From contig JALPQD010000633.1 of the NCBI GenBank assembly GCA_023101885.1, positions 929,206 to 993,205 of the forward strand: 64,000 bases of DNA. Reading direction: 5' to 3'. How positions within the stretch are numbered: position 1 is the first letter of the stretch; every line of letters starts with the position of its first letter. This stretch comes from Typhlomys cinereus (taxonomy: Eukaryota; Chordata; Mammalia; Rodentia; Platacanthomyidae). The notes under the pieces are model-generated. The model did no database searches. It was given only the letters and a program-made list of their open reading frames with translations, and was not told where the DNA came from. A program made the position numbers and the translations under genes. Positions 1-12,090 of this stretch are shown piece after piece.

Positions 1-1064
1 CTCACTATAGAGCTGGAGTCAAGAATGACCTTGAGCTTCTGATCCCCCCACCGCCCCCCGCCCATGTTGGAGTGACAGACAGAGACCTCCGTGTCCAATT
101 TCACGTCCCTGAGGATGAAACCCATAGGGATCTGGAATCCCAAACCCACCGGGCAGTCTCCACTGTGCTGGGATTCCAGGCTGCGCCACCCAGCCTGGCT
201 CCAGAGGTGATTTATTTCATGTTTATGTCTTTTATTATTAGCAGGTTACGTCAGCCCATTTTCATCAAGCATCTAACACACTGAACACACCCCTTCCTCC
301 CCATCCCCCTGCCATTCCATTCACCCTTCCTCCCTCCTTCCCAGGCAACTTCGCTCCTGACCTCAGTCCAGATGTCTGCCTTCCCAAAACTGACAGTCAC
401 TTAATATCAACGTCTCTGGCTTCATCCACTTTTCTGCAAACAATGTGACTTCATTCTTTGTGGATGGGAAAAAAAAATTCCGCCGTGTATATAAACCACA
501 CACCTCCTATTTTTCTGTGGTTGGACACCAGGGTTGGTTCTGGAACTTAGCTGTTTGTTTTTCCCCCCAAAGATTTTTTTTTTTATTCAGAGATTAAGTA
601 GGAGAGGGAGGAAGAAGGTCTATACGTGGCTTATCACACAGGTGGAAGTCAGAGGACCCCTTTCAGAAGTCAGTTCTCTCCTTCCGTCATGTGGACTTTC
701 AGGGATTAAACTCAAGTCACTAGGTTTAGGAGCAGGCACCTGATCCGCTGAGCTGCACTGGCAAATGGTGCAGCAGTGCACACTAATGTGCAATTTAATT
801 TTTAAATTATTTTTGATCTTCTGTGGCTGGTATCAGTGGTCATGGACCCTGTGGGTTTGCAGGGCCAGATATCATAGGTTGTCACAGTGTTTTCTGTAGT
901 TCTGCTTCGGCAGCAAAAGAGACATCTCTTCTGTCAGCCGATACCAATTGAAGGAAGGAGGGTCTAGAGTCCCTGAAGGCCCTCGTTGTGACTGGGGGTT
1001 GTCCTATGAATCTTCCAGTCACTGATGGTTCCTTTTCTTTTTAATTTTTTTGCCTTCTGTCTAG
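1..1064. other. TIMM44 intron 1 (3' part)
   Basis: No coding sequence is seen here. The stretch holds a poly-pyrimidine/T-rich lead into the acceptor at 1064 and a SINE-like segment at about 545-770 in reverse orientation (T-run, then text resembling B3/B4 consensus ending in a tRNA-like head). Confidence 0.6.
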
Positions 1065-4000
1065 TCCAAATCCTACTCCTCTGGCAACAGAAGAGGCTTC
1101 TTGTCCAGCTTGCTGGACAACATCAAGCAGGAACTCGCTAAAAACAAAGAGATGAAAGAGAGCATCAAAAAATTCCGTGACGAGGCCAAGAAGCTGGAGG
1201 AGTCCGATGCCCTTCAGGAGGCCAGAAGGAAATATGTGAGTCTCTGTCCTCCCGAATTGTGCTCCCAGAATTGAGTCTCTGTCCTCCCCATGTGTGCTTC
1301 CAGCAATGAGTGTCCATCCTCCCCAGGTGTGCTCCCAGCAGAGGGTCTCTGTCCTCCCCATGTGTGCTCCCGGCAGTGAGTCTTGATGCTCCCCATGTGT
1401 GCTCCCCGTGTGTGCTCCCAGCAGTGAGTGTCCGTCCTCCCCAGGTGTGCTCCCGGCAGTGAGTGTGTCCCTCCTCCCCATGTGTGCTCCCAGCAGTGAG
1501 TATCTGTCCTCCCCAGGTGTGCTCTCAGCAGTGAGTCCCTGTTACCCATAGCTGGGGGCATAATAGCATGTGTGCTTAGCATGCACGAGGCCCCTGGTCT
1601 ATCCTGACACTGTGCAAAACATAGTGTGGCCACAGACCAACATCTCACTCCTGGGAGCTCTGAGACGTGAGGGTTGGGACATCACCTCCTGATCTGCCGG
1701 GCTGGTGTCGGGCTGGTGTCTGCATGGGGCACAAGAGCCAGAGCCCCCTGCTTCCAGATGAGCCCCTAGTTGGGGTGATGGGAGCCGAGTCACCATGCTG
1801 TTGTTAGGGTGTATCTCCCGGCTCTCTGTGTATGCATACATGTGCACGTGTGTGCGTGTGCACATGCGCATGTGTGTCCTGGGTGTGGCCAGAGGTCAGT
1901 GCTAGGTGTTTTTCTCTATCGCTCTCCACCTTACTGTTTGAGACACTGAGCCTGGATCTCACCATTTTGGCTAGACTAGCCTCCAGCAAGCCCCCGGGAC
2001 CCTCTTAACTCCAATACTACCCCCTCCACTCCACACCCAGCTTTCATGTGGTGCCACCCAGGAACTGAACTCGGGTCCTTGGCTGTGAACCACTTTTCTC
2101 ACTGAGCCATCTCCCCTCCCCACCTTCCTTTCCTCGTAAGTAGCCATCGAACTGTGGCCCTGGACCTAGGCTGAGCATCTCCATATCACACAGGGGCCCC
2201 GAAGGGTACCGTGAACAGCTGAGTCTTAGCCTGGCACTGTGCCCCTGGGGACCCCCAGGCCTCTCACTTGGATGAGCTGCTTGGGTGCCCCTCAATGAGG
2301 GATGGCTTGCCTAGGGCAGCAGCATGGGGCTCCCAAGATTGAGCTGCAAGACTGAGGGGCTGTAGAGTGAGCAAATCTGATGGATGAATGGTGAGATCAC
2401 CTTCTGCCAAGTAGAAGAGGGCCCGAGGCAAGGAGACACAGGTCAAGAGATGGCCGCCAAGCACATTGAGGCTGCTCACCTCGGGGTGGGTGGGCACTGG
2501 GTGAGAGCCCTCTGCGGGGTTTGGGCTGTCCAGAGTTGAGTGCTGCGTCGAAATAAGAGCAATAATGTCATTGACTCTAGAAAACCATTGAGTCGGAGAC
2601 GGTGCGCACCAGTGAAGCCATCAGAAAGAAGCTGGGGGAGTTCACGGGGTCGGTGAAGGAGGTAATGGGCAGCCCGGGGCCAGCTGGTAGCTGGTGGGAG
2701 TACATCGGGAGGCTTCGGCGAGCTGGGGCACAGGGCAGCAAAGCCACATTGGCTTGTTCACAAGTGCTTTCATTGCAATTGCCTCGTGACTGAATAAAAA
2801 GATAAGTGGGGTCTCAGTTGTGAAAATAGGGGTCACCCAGTCAGGAAGGAGACAGTGTGTCAGTACCCCAGGGAGCAGGTATGCCTCAGGCCCGTGTACC
2901 CTGTGATGGACCACGGGATGTTCCGCAGGCCTGTGTACCCTATGAGGGGATGGGGGTGGGGGGTGAGGGCATCCCACAGGCCCGTGCATCCCGTGTCAGA
3001 GGGGGGCATGCCGCAGGCTGCCCTCTATCTGTCTCAGTAGAGTCTCGACGAGGTCAGTAAGAGTGACCTGGGCCGCAAGATCAAGGAGGGGGTGGAGGAA
3101 GCAGCCAGAACAGCCAAGCAGTCTGCCGAGTCTGTGTCCAAGGGCGGAGAGAAGCTGGGCCAGAGCGCCGCCTTCAAAGCCATCTCCCAGGTGAGCTGCT
3201 GGGCTGGGGGGTGCAGAGACAGGGGTCCCTGTGGCCTGAGGGCCCCGCACCCATGGACTGCTGTGCCCCCAGGGGGTAGAGTCTGTGAAGAAGGAGATTG
3301 ATGAGAGCGTGCTGGGCCAGACGGGGCCTTACCGCCGGCCCGAGAGGCTCCGGAAAAGGACGGAGTTTGCCGGAGAGAAGTTAAAGGAAGACAAAGTGTT
3401 TGAGGCCAACGAGTAAGTCCCGGACAGCCCCTAGACCCCACCCAAGTCAGCTTCTCTTCCTGGCGGCCCTGGCTCTTTCCAGACAGCTGGAGAGCAAGAG
3501 CAGGACAGAAGGATGGGAAGGTGGAGGAGTACAAGGTGGGGGGTTCAGGGCTCTGGGCTGGCGCCAGGCCTTGTGCTCAGGTTCCGCCTCCTCCATCAGG
3601 GAGGCGGTGGGTGTCGTGCTGCACAAAGACTCCAAGTGGTACCAGCAGTGGAAGGACTTCAGAGACAACAACGTGGTGTTCAACCGTGAGTGCGGGCAGC
3701 GTGGGCCATGGGGCAGGGAGGGCCGCTCACCCGTCTGCCTGTGCATTGTCCCCAAGACACTAGACTCCTCTGGGGGCTCAAGGAGGCTGTGCCGAGGCCT
3801 TGGGCCGCTGTCCACTTAGCCGGGCACAGAATTTCCTGGCTTCTCCTGGGAACTCCACTAGAGGCCTATGGGGGTGGCACCCCGACACTTGCACAGCTTC
3901 TCTGGGGCTGCAGCCGAGGGTCTCTGCAGCCTCACAGGCAGGTAGGCAAACAGGATCCTTGTCTCTCCCAGATGTGGCGAGGGTGGGTCTTCTGGGGAGC

Positions 4001-5579
4001 GCCCTGCAACTGCCGCGTGAGTGCCGCTCCTACAGCGCCTCTCTGTCCCGCAGGGTTCTTTGAGATGAAGATGAAGTACAACGAGAGTGACAACGTGCTG
4101 CTGAGGGCGTCCCGAGCCCTGACAGACAAGGTCACCGACATGCTGGGTGAGTGTGGGGCCCCACGGCCGCTCAACTGGGGGCTGGCTCTGGACTCAGGCC
4201 CCTCTCCCGGCAGGGGGTCTGTTCTCCAAGACGGAGATGTCGGAGGTGCTCACAGAGATCCTGAAGGTGGATCCCGCCTTCGACAAGGACCGCTTCCTGC
4301 GACAGTGCGAGAATGACATCATCCCCAACATCCTCGAGGTGCGAGACATCTCCCAAGGGCCCTGGCTTGCGTCCCCACCTCTCTCCCCCTCCCTCTCTGC
4401 GCCTGTGCCCAGTGTTGCCTTGGTGGATTCTGGCTGCTGGGGCTGTTTTCTGAACAGTGTCACTCCCAGTGCCTACCTAACTATGGTGCCCCCTAGGCTG
4501 TGCCCCTTGCTTTTCCTAGGCTGCAGGGATCTGCTGTTGCCCCTCCCCTCCAGTCTGGGCTCTCAGGACAGGGACTAGCTTGGGCTGTGCTCCCCAAGGA
4601 CTGCAGGGGTTAGTGGCTGAGCGGTGTCTTCACCTTCGGGCACAACAGCCCCGGGGTGGGGGGGGAGGGAAGGTCTTGTCCCTTTGTGGTCACTCACCCT
4701 GCCCCTCTGGTATATTTTCCCTGAGGGCATTTCCTCTGGTTTCTGGGGACCTGGTATTGGCCTCCAGGAGGCAGACCCAGGCTGCCCAGCCAGACCAGCC
4801 GAGGGCTGGGCCATGCCCAGCAATCACAGCATCCCCCTTGGCCAAGAGGGGCATCTTGCCTCAGTGACACCTGCCCCGGGGTGGGCCACCAGTCACCCAT
4901 CGCCACACCTGCCGCCTCCATGTGGTCTCTCTGCTTCCCCCTTAGTTTCTTGTTCCTTCTGCTTCTGTGGGCAGGGTCTCCAGGGGGTGGGAAGGGAACG
5001 ACCTCCAGAAGCCGCAGCTGAAGTCAGACAGCTCCTTCCAGGCTCGCAGGTTCCTGGCCCAGCCTGGTCACACTTCCTCCACCAACGCCTGGCTGCTTCC
5101 TCCCGTCCCTCCTCCCCGAGCCCATGGCTATGCTCTGCCCCAGGAACCTCCCTCTGTAGCCCTCCCCACTTCCCGACACCCCTGCTGTTCAGGAGCTCAC
5201 CGGCTCCCAGGGAACCCACCCAGCCTAAGTGTCCCTGGAAGACACAGAGTCTGAAGCGGTGCCTGGCTTGTGGGGCTGATGCAGACAAGGACCCGTTATG
5301 GCGCCCTTTTCTCTTGCCTGTCCACCCCGAAGCGGGGACCTGTCCCAACCCCAGGACACCACATCCACCACCAATCAACCCAAGCTGTCTCCCTTCTCCA
5401 GACAGAACCTACAGGCTGAGATCCAGGGGTCTTGAGAAATGCGCCAGAGAATGTGCTGGAATGTTCTGCTTTTGCAGAAGCCTACTCCTTCTCATGCTTT
5501 TTTTTTTCTTTTCCTTTTTAGGCCATGATTTCGGGAGAGCTCGACATCCTCAAAGACTGGTGTTACGAAGCTGTAAGTG

Positions 5580-5670
<91 letters not shown>

Positions 5671-6135
5671 CTCTCCCTCCCCCTCTCCCCTTCTCCTGTC
5701 CCCCCTCCCAGGCCTCACAGGAGGCTGGGGTATAGCTAAGGGTAGAGCGTTGGCTGAGCACCGGGCTCAGAAAGCGACAGCGTTCACCTGTCCCAGCTCA
5801 GCCTTCTGTGCCCATGGCCGACATCCAGTCCTCTGCTGCACGTGGGAAATGACTGTCCCTGGGATCCCTGCCCTCCGTCCATCCCTGCCTATGGTTGAGG
5901 TGCCAACCTAGACCATAGAGTCATGGGCTGAGTCTCCGGGGGGATTTGAGCTGAGAGCTGAGGTCTCTATTCTGCATCTCTGTTAGGTGCCCCAAGCAAG
6001 GTAGCCTGGGAGGTGTGCAGTTTGGGGGATTCAGGGGTCAGGAAGAGAGTAGAAAAGGTCACTGGACATATGAGGTTCTCTTGGCCCTAAGCATGGAAAT
6101 ACTTGGGGAGGGGGTTGCCCTTGTAATTCTTGTCC

Positions 6136-6227
<92 letters not shown>

Positions 6228-9200
6228 GGGGGGGACTGTGGAGGTCAGAGTTGGTTTTCTCTTTCCGCTGTGGGCTATGATAGAACTCAGGTCTTCCCTC
6301 TGGAACCATCTCATCTGCTGAATATCTAAATTTGTGTGTGTGTGTGTGTGTTTACAAAAGAGGGTACTTGAATGTCTTTTTGTGGAGCCCCAAGGGTGTT
6401 ATTAGGAGTCATCCTGGATTGTTCTGACTCCTTGCTCTACCTCCTTACTGCTTTGCTCTGGAGTTTCCTAGGCTCCTCCTTCCAGAGCTAGAATTACAGA
6501 CCACCACCATTTCTGACTGGCATTTTTACCTGGGATCTGTGATCAGAACTCAAGTCCCTTTGCTTGAGAGGCTAAGGCTTTAACTCCTGAGCATCTCCCT
6601 AGCCCTATTTTTTTTTTTTTTTAATTCATGACTTAAATTGAGAGAAGGGGCCTCCCCATGGTGCTTGGTGGGGATCAGAGGCCAGCTTTTCACAGCCAGT
6701 TCCCTCCTGCCCCTTGGCAGACGGCCAGGGATGATGCTCAGGTTGGTGAGCAGGCACTTTGCCAGCTGCGCCTCTCCCTGGTCTGCTCCTTGTTGCTTCA
6801 AGACTTGGTCTCTTATAGCCCAGGTGGGCTGCCCAGTCCACACAGCACTGGGAGAGCTGGCCCAGGCCCTCAGGTGTGCCAGGTGAGCCCTGTGCTCACC
6901 CACACCTCTGTGTCAGGTCCTGTTCTCCACCCGCCTCATGGGGATGGGGGGGTCAAAGTGCCCTCCAGACCCATCAGCTCTTCCCTTGGGATCAAAACAA
7001 AGTGTGGGGAGACTTCCCGTCCGGGGAGGGACACTGTGTCCTGACAAGGCCCCGCTGATTCCCGAATTCATGGCCCAGGGTCCTAGGGCCACCGTCAGCA
7101 GACATCCCGGGGAGCTCAGGCTGTCTGCCGGCTCCTGTCTGCTCAGGCCACCTCATCTCACCCGACCAGCTCCACGCGGCCTCCTCAGGCAGGCGGGTGG
7201 TGTTTTTTCTTTTTTCTTTTTTTCCCCTTCCAGCTGCTCTGCGTGAAGCAATCCAGAGTCTGTCTTGGCTCGTTCTATTCTGCACCAGGCTCACAAACAA
7301 CTTGGAAAACGCAGAGGAGATGCGGGTCAGGTTTTCTTTTAGATACTCCTCTGCACGGTGACTAATGCAGCTGGCATTTGTGATTGGGGGGGGTGTGTCA
7401 CTTTGAAACCATGTCGGTGCAGCTCATCCTTGCTGCCCAAGATTGGCCCAGCACCTTGGAGCCCCCACTTAAAGCCCAGCCCTTTCCATGGGACCGTGTT
7501 CAAAATGTTTTCTGTTAAACCCATAGCACTGGGGGTGCAGCTCAGTGGGCCGAGCGCTTAGTGCATGGGAAGCCTGGGTTCCACCCCCAGCACCCCATGA
7601 GCGTGGTGGTGCACGCCTGTCACCCCAGAGCATGGAGGAAGGACCATCAGGAGTTCAGAGTCTTCCTCGCCTACTTAGAAGCCCAGAGCTATCCTAAGCT
7701 CCACGACAGAGTTGGCACTACGTTACCCTACTCTGTCACCCCTCAGAGATGTTCATGTCTCTGAAAAGTAGACGCTAGGCTGGGGCCATGGCTCAGTGGG
7801 TAGCAGCGCCTGCTGTGCACATGTGAGCACCTGTGTAAAAGTGAGGTGTGGATGTGCTGGTCACCCCCAGCACTGGGGATAGAGGCAGGTAGAACCTGAG
7901 TCGGCTGACAACTGAACAGGGAGCTTCAGGCTCAACACGTGGCCCAGCCTCGAGTGAGTGAGTAAGGAAGGCGCCATCGTGCACACGTGGTACACACACA
8001 TTGGGCACATACATTGCATGCACACGTGCACCTAGAGGAGCCTTCGAGGTATCATCTGCCCCAACTGCCTGCCAGGCTCTGAGACCGTGGGCTACTAGAC
8101 AGACAGGTTACCCCAATAGCAAATCCAGGGCAGTCCACAGGTGTCGGACAAATCCTAGAAAAGGCATCTTCCAGGCCAAGATTACAAGTGAGGTGCAGAT
8201 GGGAACAGGAGATGAGCCAGGGAACCCCTTCCCCCAGACTGTTTTGGACGATGATCCAGAATCTTCCACTTCCCTGATTAATGCCCCTTTCGCTTGGGTT
8301 CCTGGCTCCTGGCCTTGGGCTCTCGGCCGCAGCTGCTCCTGGCCGTCAGTTGGCAGGTGCCCCAGAGCTCACGTGTGGGGACACGGGAAAGTGGGGAGCT
8401 GCAGGTGTGCTCTGCCTACCCCTGCAGGGACTGACCCCATGCTTCTCCCTGCTTCCTTGCAGACCTATAGCCAGCTGGCCCACCCTATCCAGCAGGCCAA
8501 GGCCTTGGACCTCCAGTTTCACTCCCGAATCCTGGACATTGACAAAGTGGACGTAAGTGCTTTCTGGGAGGGGGTGGAGTCAGCAAAACTCAGCACCCAC
8601 TGGCAAAGGATAGAGGTGGGGCCGACCTGTCATCCCAGTTAGTCCAGAGACAACAAGGGAGGTTCACCTGCCTGCGTGGGCCTCAGGTAGACCTCACGGC
8701 TAGTCCTTGCCATACCCTCGGTTCCCAGTACTGCGGCAAACAAGCAGAATTTAGAGATGTCCTGCTGGGACTTGGCTTTTCACCATGCCTTGATCGGAAG
8801 CCGCGTGCCCCAGCTGTGCCTCCAGCTTTGAGCTAACATCGGGCCATTCTTTCTTTCGACTTTGTAATGGTACAAAGCAGTTGATGCGTTCAGTTTGTCT
8901 TTGATACTTCAGTTTTGTTTTTTTTTTTTAATTCAAAACCCTGTGGAATGAGTCAAGTTCGGCGCTCACCTGTGGATGCGCAGGAGGTGAGGCCAGATTG
9001 CTAAGGGCACATTCATCCAACGACAACCAACCTGGGCGGCCTAGCAAGACCCTCAGATAAAGTAAAATTCAGCGTCATGACTTTATCATAAAATACATCC
9101 AGTCACTATGTGTGACAGCTCATGCCTGGAATCCCGGCACTCAGAAGGCCTGGTGGCCGGCGGGGTCGAGGGCCAGCCCGGGCAACCGGAAGCCTTGTGT

Positions 9201-10231
9201 CTGGTAAGATGAAAACTGGCCATGAGAAGATGTTGCTGGGTCTCCACGTTCTCAGCTCCGAAGGGCAGCAAAGCTGCACAGCTCGGCAAGGTGTTTTCTG
9301 CTGGGTTTTTCAGAACACAAGTCAGCCGACATCCAGTGATGTAGGTAGGCTCCCAAGTAGCGACACTCCTGCACCTTTGCAGTGGGACCCCGACAGGCAC
9401 CCCAGCCTCCATCTCCTGGACCTGTCCACGGCAAAGGTCCAGTGGGAAGTGCCCCCTCCAAAGGGGACTGTACCGGGCCAGAGCAGGACAAGGTGTCCAG
9501 CAAGGCCTCCTCTCTGCCGGGCACAGCAAGAGGAATTTTGACATTTTGGGGTGTCAACTCTACTGTCGCAGGCTGAACTTTGAGCACAGCTGTGAAGAGT
9601 GAATAGATCAGGGTAAGCCTTTGAGCAAGCCTGCAGTTAGTCTCCTAAGTCCTTTTTCTGTATACACATCCGTTCAGTCTGGCTCTGGCCCTTTTGGGAA
9701 CCTGGCTAATTCGAGGGTTATCACTTGGGGACATAGTGTTCTGAGCTCTTCCCCCAACAGCTGGCCATGGGCAAGATGATGGAGCAGGGCCCTGTGCTGA
9801 TCATCACGTTCCAGGCCCAACTGGTGATGGTGATCAAGAACTCCAAAGGCGAAGTGGTCGAGGGAAACCCGGTGAGTGGGGAGCCAAGAGCCAAGGGATG
9901 GGGGCCCTGCGCATGCCTTGTGGGTCTTGTTCCGGTGGGTGGATGGGAGGAAGCAACAGGAGTCAGGCCTGACCTCCTCCCTCCCCCCCACAAACACAGG
10001 CAGGAGGGACCAGCGGCCTGGCCCTTCTTAGGGCGCCCCTGCCTCTGCTCTTGTGTGTGCCAAGGACTCGGCCCCTTAACGGTGGGACCCCTCACCACAC
10101 TGTCTCCCCAGGACAAGGTGCTGAGAATGCTGTACGTGTGGGCGCTCTGCCGAGACCAGACGGAGCTCAACCCCTACGCTGCTTGGCGCCTCCTGGACAT
10201 CTCCGCCTCCAGCACAGAGCAGATCCTCTGA
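1065..10231 (+). CDS. TIMM44: TIMM44, mitochondrial import inner membrane translocase subunit TIM44 (5' partial)
   Basis: Coding exons by splice sites and homology: 1065-1235, 2581-2661, 3041-3190, 3273-3412, 3600-3685, 4054-4146, 4214-4338, 5522-5572, 8463-8552, 9761-9871, 10112-10231 (TGA). They sum to 1218 bp in one open frame, 405 residues; the human protein is 452, so about 47 N-terminal residues (mitochondrial presequence, exon 1) lie left of the window. TIM44 is a peripheral matrix-side protein that tethers mtHsp70 to the TIM23 channel as part of the presequence import motor. The charged N-terminal half (KQELAKNKEMKESIKKFRDE, then KSDLGRKIKEGVEEAARTAK) is predicted coiled and helical. 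The C-terminal half, from the exon at 4054, is the Tim44/MRPL45-type domain and ends AAWRLLDISASSTEQIL. No frameshift is seen. Family knowledge gives the function; the sequence gives the exon chain. Confidence 0.97.
1236..1545 (+). repeat. Minisatellite beginning at the TIMM44 exon 2 splice donor
   Basis: About 8 full units of roughly 35 bp plus a partial one, each with a core of GTCCTCCCC then (A/C)(T/G)GTGTGCTCCC. The first unit is the authentic donor and first intron bases; later units start CAGTGAGT, so the donor-proximal sequence itself has been tandemly amplified. Confidence 0.85.
1545..1605 (+). mobile_element. ID-type SINE remnant
   Basis: Diverged match to the tRNA-Ala-derived ID core (GCTTAGCATGCACGAGGCCC). 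Too degenerate to be a tRNA gene; no paired acceptor stem is visible. Confidence 0.5.
2855..3020 (+). repeat. Short tandem repeat in a TIMM44 intron
   Basis: Three imperfect copies of a roughly 50-60 bp unit carrying CAGGCC(C/T)GTGTACCCT-like text, just ahead of the exon at 3041. Confidence 0.6.
5582..5690 (+). repeat. (CT)n microsatellite next to a TIMM44 splice donor
   Basis: About 100 bp of almost pure CT dinucleotide beginning 9 bases after the GT of the exon 5522-5572 donor. Confidence 0.95.
6136..6224 (+). repeat. (TG)n(AG)n compound microsatellite
   Basis: About 24 TG units followed directly by about 20 AG units, inside the large TIMM44 intron 5573-8462. Confidence 0.95.
6355..6606 (-). 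mobile_element. B3/B2-like SINE
   Basis: Reverse-oriented SINE: text like that at 14055-14250 (GGTACTTGAATGTC.., GGAGCCCCAAGGG, CCACCACCATTTCTG) and a tRNA-like head ending CTGAGCATCTCCCTAGCCC. Confidence 0.6.
7522..7665 (+). mobile_element. ID/B1-type SINE
   Basis: A tRNA-like head (GCAGCTCAGTGGGCCGAGCG, then GGGTTCCACCCCCAGCACC) followed by B1-like text (CGTGGTGGTGCACGCCTGTC). It lies in a TIMM44 intron. Confidence 0.7.
7778..8030 (+). mobile_element. B2/B4-like SINE
   Basis: Begins with a tRNA-like segment (GGGGCCATGGCTCAGTGGGT) and continues with text on animal-house style B4/B2 bodies, ending near CA-rich sequence (GTACACACACATTGGGCACA). Confidence 0.55.
9108..9215 (+). mobile_element. 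B1-like SINE fragment
   Basis: 7SL-derived text: GTGACAGCTCATGCCTGGAA, TCCCGGCACTCAGAAGGC and CCAGCCCGGGCAACC are recognisable B1/Alu box-like segments. Confidence 0.6.
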
Positions 10232-10592
10232 GCCAGCAGCCTGGACTGTCGGGGGTCGCATACACAGGGGCACTGCCCAGCACCCTTGAGCCGGGAGAGT
10301 GGGCTGAGCCCCGGCTCTGCACATCAGCTGCAGTGAGGAAAGAGGTGCCCAGCAGAGAACGCCTCCCCCAGGATGCCTTGGGAGGCTGCTGGCGATGGGT
10401 CACCGGGAGCACGCCAAGCTGCTCAGTGCCAAGAGGCCCTCGGCCCCAGGAGTCCCTTGAGCGGTGGGTGAAGCCCTGCTGGGTCTTGCTGCTCCCTGTG
10501 GCCCACTGGCCACCCCACCCAGGCCACTTGAGGCCCGTTTTTTATTTTATTAACGCTCTTAACTTTCTGTATATAAGCCGGAGACTTGGAAT

Positions 10593-10598
10593 AATAAA
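10593..10598 (+). terminator. TIMM44: TIMM44 polyadenylation signal (AATAAA)
   Basis: AATAAA lies about 360 bases after the TIMM44 stop codon in a short 3' UTR. It is the first canonical hexamer after the stop, so transcript cleavage is expected near 10615. Confidence 0.8.
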
Positions 10599-10619
10599 AC
10601 ACCAAGTGCGGAAGAGCAG

Positions 10620-11100
10620 AGTGTGTGGTATGGGAAGTCTTTGCCGGCTTGGGAGGGACACTGGACCTCGACTCTGCTGGCTTGGGAGGGGCGAGAGGAC
10701 GTGGGAGCTGTCAGCTGGTCCTCGGACAGCACTCAAGGTCAGTGAGAAAGCTGACTCCCCACCTCCTCACTCGTGCTGCCTTGTGGAGCCAAGACAAGAA
10801 AAACCAGAGTGAACCACTTCCCACCTGTCTGGGTTCTTTGTTGAGTTGGGTGGGGGTGGGGGGGCTGCAAGTGTTCCCCTGGGACAGAGAGACTCAAACA
10901 CTCCCGAATGATGGCTGGAAGTGTCAAGGACCCCCACACACCTCTTAAACTGGGTTAGGGACTGCAAGCGCCCATGTCACAGCGAGAGGATGATGTTGGC
11001 GTGGGTGGAGCCGGCCAGCTGCCCACGCCCTGGCCTGTATAGGGAGTTCCAAGGCTGAGGTTGGTTGCGCAGGTAACTTGGGGCGGGGGGGGGGGCGCTC
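10620..11100. other. TIMM44-CTXN1 intergenic interval
   Basis: Nothing supported here. It is unique-looking GC-moderate sequence between the TIMM44 polyadenylation site and the CTXN1 CpG island. Confidence 0.5.
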
Positions 11101-11159
11101 AGTCTAACTCCTCCCCCCTCCCCCCACACAAACACACACCACCGACCAGGGCAGGGTCC

Positions 11160-11960
11160 CAAGCGCGTGCGTGGCTCCCTGCGCAGGCTGCGGCCCCGCC
11201 CCCCGCGGCGGCCCCGCCTCCGTCGCCATGGGAACAGCCGCGGCGGCCCGGCTGGCGCGCGGCTCGCCCGCCTTGGTCTCCGCCGCTCCCGGGGCGGGTG
11301 GGGTGGGCTGAGCCGAGGGGCACCAGCCGCCAGCTTGCCACCGCCTGAGAGAGACGGAGAGCAGAACTGACGCGTGCGTCTCGGGAGAGAGCGGGGCCGC
11401 CGGGAGACCCGTCCTCGTCCGGGTCGAGGCCCAGGGTGAGGGGCGCGCCGGGGCGGGGGAGGCGAAGGCGGTGGGGGAGGGGTCCTCGGGCCATGGAGAA
11501 CAAAGGGATCGGTGTAGGGGCTGCGGGGACCTTCCTCTAGCCGTGCGGGTCGGGTTGCGGACCGGGCGTTCGCACCTGTTGTGCCTGGGCCGGGCGGATC
11601 GTTGGGCTGCGGGTCTCAGCTGTCGGCGCCCTCACCTGCGCTCACGGCCGGAGTCTAATCCCCGTGCGTCTCGTACGGGGCTGGCCAGGGGCCTGGGCGT
11701 GGAGGTGCGGGGTGATGTGGCGGGACATGACAGAAGGGGGGATCGAGGCGGAGGTGCGCGGGAGGGCGTAGCCTCACCTCCCCCCTTCCCCATGACGGGC
11801 CGGCAGCCCCTTCGTCCTCAGGGCGCGCGGCGATGTGAGCCATGAGCGCAACGTGGACGCTGTCCCCGGAGCCGTTGCCGCCTTCGACGGGGCCCCCGGT
11901 GGGCGCGGGGCTGGATGCCGAGCAGCGCACGGTGTTCGCCTTGGTGCTGTGCCTCCTCGT
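11160..11960 (+). promoter_or_regulatory. CTXN1: CpG island promoter of CTXN1
   Basis: Dense CpG and GC boxes. A noncoding first exon probably ends at 11435 (AGG|GTGAGG) and splices to an acceptor at 11821, 20 bases ahead of the start codon. No TATA box is evident, so the transcription start is not fixed. Confidence 0.65.
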
Positions 11961-12090
11961 GGTGCTCGTGCTGCTGATGGTGCGCTGCGTGCGTATCCTG
12001 CTCGACCCCTACAGCCGCATGCCCGCCTCGTCCTGGACCGACCACAAGGAGGCGCTGGAGCGCGGCCAGTTCGACTATGCGTTGGTGTGA
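11842..12090 (+). CDS. CTXN1: Cortexin-1
   Basis: Single-exon 82-residue protein. An N-terminal extracellular stretch ([19 protein letters not shown]) is followed by one transmembrane helix at about residues 31-50 ([20 protein letters not shown]). The conserved cytoplasmic tail [29 protein letters not shown] is the cortexin signature, so the family call is firm. Cortexins are small neuron-enriched single-pass membrane proteins of poorly defined molecular role. The start is the first ATG after the splice acceptor and gives the family length. It lies downstream of TIMM44 on the same strand and converges with SNAPC2. Confidence 0.97.
   Translation: MSATWTLSPEPLPPSTGPPVGAGLDAEQRTVFALVLCLLVVLVLLMVRCVRILLDPYSRMPASSWTDHKEALERGQFDYALV

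Noticed and set aside
4624..5739. 371-residue plus-strand ORF across a TIMM44 intron and exon
   Set aside because: It runs through intron sequence, out of frame with the TIMM44 exon, and ends in a Ser-Leu run from the (CT)n microsatellite.
7522..7600. tRNA-like sequence
   Set aside because: Matches the ID SINE head with mismatched stems and B1 text directly after; not a functional tRNA gene.
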